A stretch of 64,000 nucleotides of DNA, taken from positions 584,176 to 648,175 of the forward strand of contig NZ_RKQQ01000001.1 of the NCBI RefSeq assembly GCF_003814815.1. Direction: 5' to 3'. The notes below the pieces were generated by a model that had not been told where the DNA came from, ran no database searches, and saw nothing but the letters and a program-made list of their open reading frames with translations. The stretch comes from Salisediminibacterium halotolerans (GTDB lineage Bacteria > Bacillota > Bacilli > Bacillales > Salisediminibacteriaceae). Position numbers and translations under genes: made by a program. This document shows positions 1 through 7,761 of the stretch, piece by piece (the stretch's first letter is position 1; each line of letters opens with the position of its first letter).

Positions 1-1805
1 AGCCAGGCACTCTCATCGGCCAAGTCATTTTGCAAAACATCTATCAATTCCGATACGGTTCGCTCTTCTTCCAGCTCCCGCAATTCATCCGCCGCTTGTG
101 ATACCCCGTCATCAATATCCGGCAGCCGGTAGCGTCCAAAATCCGCAGCCGCAGTCACAGCCTCATCGACCACCGGAGCGGCGCTCTCCACCTCATTGAC
201 AATCTCTGTTGCTGACTCTTCTGCTTCCTGCAAATCTGTCCGAATAAACACGGCTGCATCGGCTGTTTTTTCTTCCATGACAGGAAGATCGGAACGAATG
301 AAATCTTCCGCCGCTTCCAAAGAGCTTTGCATCTCCGCCCACGAATCTCCGCTTATCTTTTGGAGGTCTGCAATCACGGTTTCGATTTGCGGGAAATGTT
401 CCTCCGCTTGCGTTAAGCCTTCTTCAGCTTGAGAAGCCGAGCGCTCTGCTTTGGCAAAAGCTTCATCGACATCTTTGATATACTCTTGCGCGTTTTTCAG
501 CTGAGCTTGGCCGTCTTCAATACTCGTTTCCAGCTGTTCTTCGAGAGTGTCGATATTCTCTTCTTCCAGCAGTTCTAAAACGTAACCTTCGATTTTTTCA
601 ACGCGTTCATCAGCTTCATTCAATGCCTCGGTCAGGTTCGCAAGATCGGCTAATTCCTCTTCATCGAGGACCTCTTCATACTGTTCAAGCTCATTATGCA
701 CGTTTTCCGCCTGTTCAGCCGACTCACTGATCATCTTGGAAACAGCGGCGAGATCTTCTGTCAACGTGCCCGTTTCAAGTGACGACGTCACTTCGGCGAA
801 ATCAGCTTCCGCGGCAGCCGCCGAAGCGAGTTCCTCCTCGATCGCTTCCAGTTCAGAACGGGCATCGCCAAGCATCGTTTGAATTTGTTCCGCTTGATCC
901 AATCCATCGCTTAAAAGTTGTTCAAATTCAGGCAGACGGTCTTCAACCCGGCTAAGGTCTTCAGCAAGGTTCTCCATATCAGGCAGCGATTCTTTAAGTT
1001 CCAACGCCTCGTTTGCCGACTCTCTTATCTCCGGCATTTTCTCATCTGCAGCCAAAATCAGCTGCGCTCCTTCTTCTGCCTCCGGGTGTAATTCGGTTAA
1101 TTCAGACACTTTCTCCCGCTCAGAAGCGATCTCTTCTCTATTTTCATCGAGATAAATCGCCGCATCGGTATAGGATTTCACCGCCGGCAAACTGTCCTCG
1201 ACATCATACACCGCATTCATCAGCCGTTTCATCGCCGGGAGTTCTTCTTCAAGTGTCAAACCGATCTGATCAAAGGTTGTGAGCATCGCTTGAGACGTTT
1301 CTTTTGTAAACTGTTCATTCATTTTCCCCGTGACCGTTGTCGCACCGGAATCCGTCATTTTCGGGGCGATTGCGTTGACTTTTTCATTCACTTCGTAATG
1401 CACTTCTGCCTGGCGGGGTTCGCCGTCTAAAAACGCGCCGATGTCTTGTGAAAAATCGGCACCGATCTGAATACTCGCATAATACTCCCCTTCGCGCACG
1501 CCTTGTTCCGCTTCATCCCGGTCAACGAACGCCCAGCCGAGCGAGTCGTTGTCAGCCAGCGATGCGGTCACCTCTTCGCCTAAATTGACTGCTTCACCTT
1601 CAAGCGTTGTCCCTTCGTCTTCATTAACAACCGCAACTTCCACACCCTCGGTATTCGCATACGGATCCCAAGCCGCTCCGATGTTAAACCACGCATACAG
1701 CGACGGTAAAACAGCGAGTGCAAAAATTAACAACCCGGCAAGCGGAACCCGCTTAATATTATGTAAATCTTGTTTGACGACAAGTGCCGTATGTTTCAAC
1801 GTCAT
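1..1805 (-). CDS. YhgE/Pip-family membrane protein, C-terminus cut by window edge
   Basis: Open from an ATG at 1805 to the left edge without a stop, so only about 600 N-terminal residues are visible. An SD (GGAGG) lies 5 bases upstream. The N-terminus has one hydrophobic segment (about residues 19-38) followed by YAWFNIGAAWDPYAN, the hallmark of the YhgE/Pip N-terminal domain (phage-infection protein, type VII secretion accessory and ABC-2-like exporter relatives). The rest of the visible part is a long acidic alpha-helical, coiled-coil-like stalk rich in Glu, Ala, Asp and Leu. The family ends with several membrane helices, which would lie outside the window. The family assignment is firm. 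The substrate or role is not known. Confidence 0.85.
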   Translation of the reverse strand, partial: MTLKHTALVVKQDLHNIKRVPLAGLLIFALAVLPSLYAWFNIGAAWDPYANTEGVEVAVVNEDEGTTLEGEAVNLGEEVTASLADNDSLGWAFVDRDEAEQGVREGEYYASIQIGADFSQDIGAFLDGEPRQAEVHYEVNEKVNAIAPKMTDSGATTVTGKMNEQFTKETSQAMLTTFDQIGLTLEEELPAMKRLMNAVYDVEDSLPAVKSYTDAAIYLDENREEIASEREKVSELTELHPEAEEGAQLILAADEKMPEIRESANEALELKESLPDMENLAEDLSRVEDRLPEFEQLLSDGLDQAEQIQTMLGDARSELEAIEEELASAAAAEADFAEVTSSLETGTLTEDLAAVSKMISESAEQAENVHNELEQYEEVLDEEELADLANLTEALNEADERVEKIEGYVLELLEEENIDTLEEQLETSIEDGQAQLKNAQEYIKDVDEAFAKAERSASQAEEGLTQAEEHFPQIETVIADLQKISGDSWAEMQSSLEAAEDFIRSDLPVMEEKTADAAVFIRTDLQEAEESATEIVNEVESAAPVVDEAVTAAADFGRYRLPDIDDGVSQAADELRELEEERTVSELIDVLQNDLADESAW

Positions 1806-1878
1806 CGTGTTCCTCCTGCCTGTTTAAGTGAATCATCCCTTCCGTTCTACGTAAAAATCCGCGCAAGGGTTTCAAATC

Positions 1879-1912
1879 AAAAAACGACCCTCCCCCGTTA
1901 ACGGGAGAGGAT
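1879..1912 (-). terminator. Intrinsic terminator of the PTS operon
   Basis: Read on the minus strand, a CTCCCGTTAACGGGGGAG-type hairpin follows the EIIA stop codon by about 10 bases and is followed by a T-run (GTCGTTTTTT). Confidence 0.75.
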
Positions 1913-1920
1913 CAGAGTCT

Positions 1921-2253
1921 TTAGCTTTCAAGTTTTCCGAGCCGCTGTTCGAGCTCATACATTTTGCGATTCGTTTCAATAAAACGCCGGGCCATATTCA
2001 TTTCAGCCAGGGCAGTCATTAAATGATCCTGTGCGTGAATCATCAAAAATGTTGCATTGACGCCTTCATCAGAAGCGCGAACTGCTTCGGTCTGGTATTG
2101 ATGACCTTCTTTCATTTCTGCCTCGGCAGCTTTCATTTTCTCTTCTGCTTCATCAAATTTGAACTCTTCAGCGAGGTCAATCGCTTCATACGCTTCCCCG
2201 CGGGCGTTTCCGCCGTGGAGGATCAATTTAAACGCTTGTTCTTCCTGATTCAA
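1921..2253 (-). CDS. PTS lactose/cellobiose-family EIIA component
   Basis: A 110-residue cytosolic phosphocarrier that passes phosphate from HPr to EIIB. The all-helical Lac/Cel EIIA pattern is clear: HGGNARGEA near residue 13 and MIHAQDHLM at 71-79. His73 aligns with the phosphorylated histidine and Asp76 with the metal-binding aspartate. The start is a TTG at 2253 with GAGGAGG 8 bases upstream. It is the last gene of a four-gene operon (small membrane protein, EIIB, EIIC, EIIA) with 20-25 base gaps, followed by a terminator. The sugar cannot be told. The family covers cellobiose, chitobiose, lichenan and lactose. Confidence 0.93.
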   Translation of the reverse strand: MNQEEQAFKLILHGGNARGEAYEAIDLAEEFKFDEAEEKMKAAEAEMKEGHQYQTEAVRASDEGVNATFLMIHAQDHLMTALAEMNMARRFIETNRKMYELEQRLGKLES

Positions 2254-2278
2254 AATGCATTCCTCCTCATTCTAATAA

Positions 2279-3580
2279 TTAGCTTTCAGCAGACTCTCCT
2301 TGCTCTGCTGCTTTCTCTTCGTTCGCCAGCTGCTTGTCATAGGCTTTAAAGAAAGGCCAGTAAATTAACGCAGCAACAATCACGTTTAGGATTTGCACGA
2401 GACCGGCTAAGAATTGACCGCCTGTGGCAATAAACCCGCCGAAGAAAATCGGCATCGTAAACGGCGGCTGAATAACTACCGGATTCAATACGCCGGTTGT
2501 AAACAAGATGAAGTTTGACGTCACAATAACAACCGGTGCTAAAATAAACGGAATCATCATGAGCGGGTTCAACACGATCGGCAAACCGAAGATAATCGGC
2601 TCGTTAATATTGAAGAGAGCGGGAACGATCGCTGTTTTACCGACCTGTTTAATTTGTGTTGAAATCGCAAAGAGCATAAAGACCGCAAGACCTAACGTCA
2701 CACCCGAACCGCCGATGTGCGTGAACATGTGAAAGAACGGCTCGGTTACAATACCGCCGCCTGTTTCACCGGCAGCCTGCGCTTCCACGTTGCGGTCCAT
2801 CTGCGAAAGCCAGAATGGATACGCCACAGATGAAACAACGTTCATGCCGTGAATACCCATTGACCAGAGAACCATCATAATCAAAATCATCCCAAGCGCT
2901 GCCGGATACGTGTTCGATGCAGCAACAAGCGGTTCAAATAGACTCATGACTGCCTGCGGCAAGGTCACTTCAAAGTTTGCCCATACAATCCATTGAATTA
3001 TCCACGTCGCCGGCAAAATAACCAAGAACGGCACGAGAGCGGTAAACGTCCGCAATACATAAGGCGGAACACCCGGCGGCATTTTAATCGTCAAACCTTT
3101 ATTTACAAAAAATCGCATAAGTTCAGTAACAACAATACCGATGATAATCGATACAAACAAACCTTCCCCGCCTAAATAAGCGAGCGCTTCACCAAATGGC
3201 ACTTCAGTAATATCCTGGACCGGAAAGGCAGTCATCATAAAGGCAAGCATCGAGAGAATACCGGCCATAACCGCGTCCATGTCGCGTCTTTGCGCCAAAC
3301 TGTACCCGACACCAAACGCAACCAGCAAGGCTACCAGTCCAAAGGTTAAATGGAACGGAAACATTATTTGCCCTTGGATCGGTTCAATCGCATTCGCCCA
3401 TGCCTGAACGATTCCCCATTCCAAATCGGCCGGCGGATTGGCAATAATCAGAAACAACGCCCCTGTGATAATAACCGGCAAGGCAAAAATAACAAAGGCA
3501 TCACGGATCGACTGCAAATAGATGTTTTGCGCTATTTTCCCGAGCGGGCCGATCAGCTTATCTTCAAGCCAATTCAACAT
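2279..3580 (-). CDS. PTS cellobiose-family EIIC permease
   Basis: A 433-residue integral membrane permease, the usual length for CelB/LicC-type EIIC. The N-terminal amphipathic stretch (NWLEDKLIGPLGKIAQ) and the start of the first helix (DAFVIFALPVIITGALFLII) match the family. About ten hydrophobic segments follow, with the conserved FNINEPIIFGLPIVLNP loop near residues 322-338. The C-terminus is acidic (NEEKAAEQGESAES). ATG start with an AGGAGG site 9 bases upstream. It works with the adjacent EIIA and EIIB. No phospho-beta-glycosidase gene lies beside it, so the cytosolic step must be encoded elsewhere. Confidence 0.95.
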   Translation of the reverse strand: MLNWLEDKLIGPLGKIAQNIYLQSIRDAFVIFALPVIITGALFLIIANPPADLEWGIVQAWANAIEPIQGQIMFPFHLTFGLVALLVAFGVGYSLAQRRDMDAVMAGILSMLAFMMTAFPVQDITEVPFGEALAYLGGEGLFVSIIIGIVVTELMRFFVNKGLTIKMPPGVPPYVLRTFTALVPFLVILPATWIIQWIVWANFEVTLPQAVMSLFEPLVAASNTYPAALGMILIMMVLWSMGIHGMNVVSSVAYPFWLSQMDRNVEAQAAGETGGGIVTEPFFHMFTHIGGSGVTLGLAVFMLFAISTQIKQVGKTAIVPALFNINEPIIFGLPIVLNPLMMIPFILAPVVIVTSNFILFTTGVLNPVVIQPPFTMPIFFGGFIATGGQFLAGLVQILNVIVAALIYWPFFKAYDKQLANEEKAAEQGESAES

Positions 3581-3605
3581 AGTTAAAAACCTCCTGCAGA
3601 AATAA

Positions 3606-3920
3606 TTATTTTACGAGTTCTAAAACTTGATCAAGTACTTTATTCCCATCCATTAAAGCAAACGCGCGCTGGTCAACCATTGCGAGCGGAATCTCTGCGT
3701 TATCGGCCACTTTTTGCATTTCTTTTTTCAAATGACGTACTTGCGGTTCTAACAGCGCGACATCATACGTTGATGCTTTTTCTTTAAATTCTCCGGTACC
3801 GCCAGCATGTGCAACAACATCCAGTCCGCGCTCTTTTGCCGCCTCTTGAACTTTCTGTGCTAATGAGCTTGACGTCGCTCCCCAACTGCACAAAATAACA
3901 ACATTGATTTGTTCACTCAT
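3606..3920 (-). CDS. PTS cellobiose-family EIIB component
   Basis: A 104-residue cytosolic phosphotransfer protein. Beta-1 (INVVILC) ends in Cys11, the expected phosphocysteine, and the fold has the Lac/Cel IIB layout (beta strand, P-loop, helix). The P-loop reads CSWGATSS where most cellobiose EIIB proteins read CSAGMST, so the loop around the active cysteine is atypical. The GGTGEFKEKASTYDVALLEPQV section is the second conserved part (residues 40-61). The gene lies 22 bases downstream of the small membrane protein and 25 bases upstream of EIIC. A GGAGGG site precedes the ATG. Confidence 0.9.
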   Translation of the reverse strand: MSEQINVVILCSWGATSSSLAQKVQEAAKERGLDVVAHAGGTGEFKEKASTYDVALLEPQVRHLKKEMQKVADNAEIPLAMVDQRAFALMDGNKVLDQVLELVK

Positions 3921-3942
3921 TGTAATCCCTCCGTTTATTTTT

Positions 3943-4209
3943 TCATGTTTGCTGCCGTCTCTTCGCTGCTTTTACGGCCCGATGTCTGTCGAGGATTTCT
4001 TTACTCGCAACATCAATTTTTTGATAATGCTTCACAATCCACGTTGCAAACCACGTCAAAAGACTGACAAAGATAGCGAAGCCAATACCGAAAAGTAAAA
4101 TCGTCATCGCTCCCGGCTGATCCGTAATCACACTGTACAAGCCGTACCCGATCCAAATGGCTGAAAATACGGACGCATACGCGATCGCGTAGCGTTTGCT
4201 CATCGTCAT
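3943..4209 (-). CDS. Small two-helix membrane protein, first gene of the PTS operon
   Basis: An 88-residue protein I do not recognise. It has two hydrophobic segments (about residues 8-27 and 35-58) and a basic C-terminal tail (KAAKRRQQT). The ATG at 4209 is preceded by AAAGGAGG at 6 bases; a second ATG two codons later is less well spaced. As the first gene after the sigma-54 promoter and only 22 bases from EIIB it is surely co-transcribed with the PTS genes. A role as accessory to the permease is inference from position only. Confidence 0.75.
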   Translation of the reverse strand: MTMSKRYAIAYASVFSAIWIGYGLYSVITDQPGAMTILLFGIGFAIFVSLLTWFATWIVKHYQKIDVASKEILDRHRAVKAAKRRQQT

Positions 4210-4266
4210 ATCATCCCTCCTTTCCGTGAATTGAAATCAATTGTATCGGCTTCACCCTTATTTTAT

Positions 4267-4282
4267 TGCAAGAACTATGCCA
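4267..4282 (-). promoter_or_regulatory. Sigma-54 (-24/-12) promoter of the PTS operon
   Basis: Reading 4282 to 4267 gives TGGCATAGTTCTTGCA, matching the -24/-12 consensus TGGCACG-N4-TTGCA with the invariant GG and GC at the right spacing. It lies about 58 bases upstream of the first PTS gene, and the adjacent regulator carries a GAFTGA sigma-54-contact motif. Both facts support each other. Confidence 0.88.
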
Positions 4283-4288
4283 AAAATT

Positions 4289-4312
4289 TAATCCCTTTCG
4301 CGAAAGGGCTTA
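4289..4312. promoter_or_regulatory. Palindrome upstream of the sigma-54 promoter
   Basis: A perfect 16-bp palindrome CCCTTTCGCGAAAGGG (4293-4308) extends to 24 bp with one mismatch. It lies just upstream of the -24 box and could be an operator. No binding protein can be named. Confidence 0.4.
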
Positions 4313-4313
4313 A

Positions 4314-4327
4314 AGAAAGCGCTCTCA
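4314..4327. promoter_or_regulatory. Candidate cre site (CcpA)
   Basis: AGAAAGCGCTCTCA matches the catabolite-responsive element consensus TGWAANCGNTNWCA at every position but the first. A cre between activator sites and a sigma-54 promoter is known for the B. subtilis lev operon, so glucose repression of this PTS operon is likely. Confidence 0.6.
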
Positions 4328-4346
4328 TATGTGTGTAATCGTTTTC

Positions 4347-4376
4347 TTGCACACTTTGCACACTGCAGGTCTGCAC
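4347..4376. promoter_or_regulatory. TTGCACAC direct repeats, possible activator (UAS) site
   Basis: TTGCACAC occurs at 4347-4354 and 4356-4363 with 9-bp phasing, and a related CTGCACC lies at 4371-4377. The position, about 70-95 bp upstream of the -24 box, suits an upstream activating sequence for the LevR-type regulator. This is inference from spacing and repetition. Confidence 0.4.
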
Positions 4377-4382
4377 CAACAA

Positions 4383-4426
4383 AAAAAGAACTGTTGTTGC
4401 ACAGTGAAATTTCTGTGCAACAACAG
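4383..4426 (-). terminator. Intrinsic terminator of the LevR-type regulator
   Basis: Perfect 14-bp arms (4391-4404 and 4413-4426, CTGTTGTTGCACAG) with an 8-base loop lie just beyond the regulator stop codon. On the minus strand they are followed by TTCTTTTTTT. The arms contain the same TTGCACA string as the upstream repeats, so a double role as binding site is possible. Confidence 0.8.
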
Positions 4427-4430
4427 CTTG

Positions 4431-7157
4431 TCAGGTACTTTCGAGAACTGTTGCCGGTTGACTTAATGCGGTCATTTCAGCGGCCGCATCATTGGGATAG
4501 TGAATACTGTTTGCTTCCTCAAGCGCAGCAAGCACAAGATTCCACAAATGCAAATCACCGGCAGGAAGCGCCAGCGAATGAATATCAATCCGCCTCGATT
4601 CCGAGGTGTAAACAAGTCCGGTTTGTTGTTCCATTAACACACGGTCTGTAAGCATACCCAAATGCATCATAATGCCGATTTCCCGCTCTGGATCCCAGCG
4701 GAAATGCTGCCTGAGCGAGTGAATATGCTGTTTCAATACAGATATATACAAAGAAACATCAAGTTTTTCAACAATTTCTGATAAACCTTTCATGATCAAG
4801 TCCAACACTTCTGCGAATTGCACCGGCTCGTATGAATTCGCTTCGGCCGGTGTCACCGCTTCAGGTCTTGTGGACAGTACGATATCGTAGAGCCTTGAAG
4901 ATTTTTCATCACGCAGTACTTCCCAAGCAGGTATAAATGGGACATTTCCGACATGAACAGGGACGGTGCCGACAATCGCAATAATCGAGTATACTTCCAT
5001 AATTTCATAAATCCGGTCCGTGTTGCGCGCAACCGGATCAATCTGCACCGCTTCAATAACAACATCCTGATCGTCAAATGACAGCGACTGTTCGATCCAA
5101 TGTTTCAAAAAAGAGGCTGTACGTTCACCTGTGAAACAGACTGTTGCGATGAAGCGCGGCTTATTTTGCAAAGCTGATGGATTGCCGGCAACATGTTCGC
5201 CCGGGTTTAACGCTTGCAGCTCTTCACTGATCCCCTCCAGCGTGTAATGAGGCGTCATCACTTTTCTGCCGGCTTCTGTCACCATGTTTAAGTGGACGTT
5301 CGGAATCAGTTTATAAGGCTGAGCGGCGCTTGTCAGGACATTTTTTAATTCTGCCGGCAAATCAATATCCGTTAAGATCAGCATCCCTTCACTGTGAGGC
5401 TGTTTGCGAATAACTTTTTCCAAATAAGCTTTAGTTTGTTCAACCGGCGCCGCGAGCGGTCTGTCCAGCGAAACTGTTACAGGGGAACCGAGCAAATGAT
5501 TCGCGACATCAGACATCGACGAGGCCGTGCATTCCCCGAGCGACGTAATCAGCACGGTAATCGAGGCTGAACGGTCAAACGCTTCCGAATGAGGGACAAA
5601 TAAATGCGCCAGCAGCGTAATCTCCTCTTCGGGCAAAAGCAAATTATTTTTGTCCCTAAGCGCGGTCGCCAGCATTTTCGCGGCACGGTGGTATTTCGCT
5701 TCTGTGCGGCCGATCTCCGGAAAGAAACGGATCGGCTCTTCCGATAAAATCCGGTCCCGGTATGCCTGGATATGAAGCGAGAGAACAAAGATTTGATTCA
5801 AATTAACGTCGAATCCTTCTTGTTTTCGAATCTCATCCGCTTCGCCGCGAAGGGTCGCTGTAATATCTTCATCGATATACTGGCCCCAATTATTCAAGTG
5901 CAAATGTTCTTCAGAACGCTGCACGAGCTGGCTGATATATCGGTTGACTTCCTGGCGCAATTCGTGATCAAGTTCATTTGCATCCGCTTCGCCGAGCTGG
6001 TCGCGTTTCGTTAAGAGCCGCTCATAAATCGTCGGCATTTTACGCGCGTTGCCCGCTTTTCCGTTCGGAACATCCGAAGCAATCTCTAAATACGTATTTT
6101 CGTGAACTTTCGGGACATCTTCCGCTTCTGGACGAACATAATCCGGTAAATCCGCCGGCTTTACAATAACTTGCGTCCCGCCGTTCATAAAACGCAAAAA
6201 TGCTTGGGCGCAGGCGATTTGGATGTCGCTTTTCAGCTGACCGATATTACCGCTGCAACGGTAACGGAGAAAACGATTATACGCTTCTCTGTCGAGGGCA
6301 ATTTGACGGCCCATTTTATGCGATTCTTGCGCTAAAAAATAATGGATAAATTCACTTCGCTCATCAACAGTGCGCTCCCGTAAACTCGGGATCCTCAGTT
6401 TAAAGGAAAACCTGCGCAAAAGCGTATCTAACAGCGAACGTTCGATCGCTTCTGTTGTCGCACCGATAATCGTCACCGTTGCATGGCGGTCGAGCGTCGC
6501 TTCGCCGAGACGTCGATAGACCCCTTTATCGATCAAAGAAAAGAGCATTTCTTGACCGGAAGACGGCAGACGGTGGATTTCATCTAAAAAGAGCACGCCG
6601 CCGTCCGCTTTGGCGACAAGACCGAATTCATCTTGCGTTGCCCCGGTAAAGGCTCCCTTTTTAATACCGAAAATTTGACCGACCAACAGCTCCGGATTCT
6701 GCGCATAATCCGCACAGTTAAACGTCACAAACGGCGTTTTAGGATCCAGGTTATGATGTTGAACGGCGATATCGTAGATCGTTTCGGCGAGAAAGCTTTT
6801 GCCTGCTCCCGTTTCACCGCTTAAAAGCAAATGAAGAGGCGAAGATGGATACAATAGCGCAGCTAAACCTTTTTCGATCACTTCTTCCAGGCTTTCTGTC
6901 GCTCCGATCATCGGAATGTTCTCCGTTAAAGCGTTGACAGGTTCTACATGAACGGTATCTTCTGACAAAGGGCGGTATTTGACAGGACGCCCGCGCTTTT
7001 TTTCGATTTTTCCCGCCTTAACTAATTCATTAAGGTATCGGCTTGCTGTTGAGCGTTCCAACTGCAAACGTTTCGCGACAGACATTGCCGTTACACTTTC
7101 CGGGTCTTCTTCATACATCGCTTCCAGCGTTTGCAGCACATCATCTGCCCGTTCCAT
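4431..7157 (-). CDS. LevR/ManR-family sigma-54-dependent PTS regulator
   Basis: A 908-residue transcription activator that drives sigma-54 promoters of PTS operons. Order of domains: winged HTH (1-65), AAA+ sigma-54 interaction domain (about 80-330) with Walker A GETGAGKS (114-121), GAFTGA (168-173) and Walker B GGVLFLDE (186-193), PRD1 (about 400-520, His462 and His518), EIIA-Man-like domain (about 530-660), EIIB-like domain around Cys674, and PRD2 (about 790-905, MMHLGMLTDR). In the EIIA-like domain the usual HG of the phospho-histidine motif reads LG (Leu540), so that site probably cannot be phosphorylated. ATG start with GGAGGGG close upstream. It is transcribed toward the PTS operon but separated by its own terminator, so it is expressed independently. 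Confidence 0.93.
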   Translation of the reverse strand: MERADDVLQTLEAMYEEDPESVTAMSVAKRLQLERSTASRYLNELVKAGKIEKKRGRPVKYRPLSEDTVHVEPVNALTENIPMIGATESLEEVIEKGLAALLYPSSPLHLLLSGETGAGKSFLAETIYDIAVQHHNLDPKTPFVTFNCADYAQNPELLVGQIFGIKKGAFTGATQDEFGLVAKADGGVLFLDEIHRLPSSGQEMLFSLIDKGVYRRLGEATLDRHATVTIIGATTEAIERSLLDTLLRRFSFKLRIPSLRERTVDERSEFIHYFLAQESHKMGRQIALDREAYNRFLRYRCSGNIGQLKSDIQIACAQAFLRFMNGGTQVIVKPADLPDYVRPEAEDVPKVHENTYLEIASDVPNGKAGNARKMPTIYERLLTKRDQLGEADANELDHELRQEVNRYISQLVQRSEEHLHLNNWGQYIDEDITATLRGEADEIRKQEGFDVNLNQIFVLSLHIQAYRDRILSEEPIRFFPEIGRTEAKYHRAAKMLATALRDKNNLLLPEEEITLLAHLFVPHSEAFDRSASITVLITSLGECTASSMSDVANHLLGSPVTVSLDRPLAAPVEQTKAYLEKVIRKQPHSEGMLILTDIDLPAELKNVLTSAAQPYKLIPNVHLNMVTEAGRKVMTPHYTLEGISEELQALNPGEHVAGNPSALQNKPRFIATVCFTGERTASFLKHWIEQSLSFDDQDVVIEAVQIDPVARNTDRIYEIMEVYSIIAIVGTVPVHVGNVPFIPAWEVLRDEKSSRLYDIVLSTRPEAVTPAEANSYEPVQFAEVLDLIMKGLSEIVEKLDVSLYISVLKQHIHSLRQHFRWDPEREIGIMMHLGMLTDRVLMEQQTGLVYTSESRRIDIHSLALPAGDLHLWNLVLAALEEANSIHYPNDAAAEMTALSQPATVLEST

Positions 7158-7226
7158 CGCACCCCTCCCTCAAGACAATATCTCCTATCATTTTACCATC
7201 TTTTATTTCATAACGAAGCTTTTTTG

Positions 7227-7616
7227 TCAGATTGTCAATTCGAGTCGATTTCCTTCCGGATCCAGTATAACGCTTTCATAATAGCCGTCACCAGTAGTTC
7301 GCGGACCATCCAAAAGCGGGTATCCGTCATTATGCAATTTGACAGTCAGTTCATCGACTTTCTTCTTAGATCCCAAAGACATCGCCATATGAATCAGACC
7401 GATATGATTGCCTCCGTCAGCAACAGGCCGTTTTTTTACGTCCGGATTGGCCATTAATTCAAGGCGCGCACCGTCATGAAAGGTCAAAAAATACGATTCG
7501 AAATTTTTCTTGCTGTTTCGATATTTGTTTCCTGATTTCGCTGCAAAATAGTTTTCGTAAAACGCGCGCATATTTTCGATATCTTTCGTCCAAATCGCTA
7601 CGTGTTCAATTTTCAT
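7227..7616 (-). CDS. VOC (glyoxalase/bleomycin-resistance fold) family protein
   Basis: A 129-residue single-domain VOC protein. The start is the ATG at 7616, which has a perfect AAAGGAGG site upstream, rather than earlier in-frame codons. The N-terminal MKIEHVAIWTKDIENMRAFY and the C-terminal ILDPEGNRLELT are typical paired beta-alpha-beta-beta-beta motifs. Putative metal ligands are His5, the GNHIGLIHMA histidines in the second half and the Glu of RLELT. It resembles lactoylglutathione-lyase-like proteins of Bacilli, but the substrate is unknown. It lies divergently from the AEC carrier. Confidence 0.88.
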   Translation of the reverse strand: MKIEHVAIWTKDIENMRAFYENYFAAKSGNKYRNSKKNFESYFLTFHDGARLELMANPDVKKRPVADGGNHIGLIHMAMSLGSKKKVDELTVKLHNDGYPLLDGPRTTGDGYYESVILDPEGNRLELTI

Positions 7617-7704
7617 GATTTTTCCTCCTTTATTTTTCGTACCGTTGTAATAGATTATTTCTATCATACACGATCTCCAGCATTTCCGCATATACACTAG
7701 AGGG

Positions 7705-7733
7705 TTTTAGCATCCGGCGGACTCACGTATAAT
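7705..7733 (+). promoter_or_regulatory. Candidate sigma-A promoter for the AEC carrier
   Basis: A perfect -10 TATAAT (7728-7733) lies 17 bases after a weak -35 TTTTAG (7705-7710), about 30 bases before the start codon. Confidence 0.4.
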
Positions 7734-7761
7734 ATAGATGCCAGAAAGGAGAAGAATTGAC

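Noticed and set aside
4391..4426. Perfect 14-bp inverted repeat as an activator binding site
   Set aside because: It directly follows the regulator stop codon and carries a T-run on the minus strand, so a terminator explains it better; a double role stays possible.
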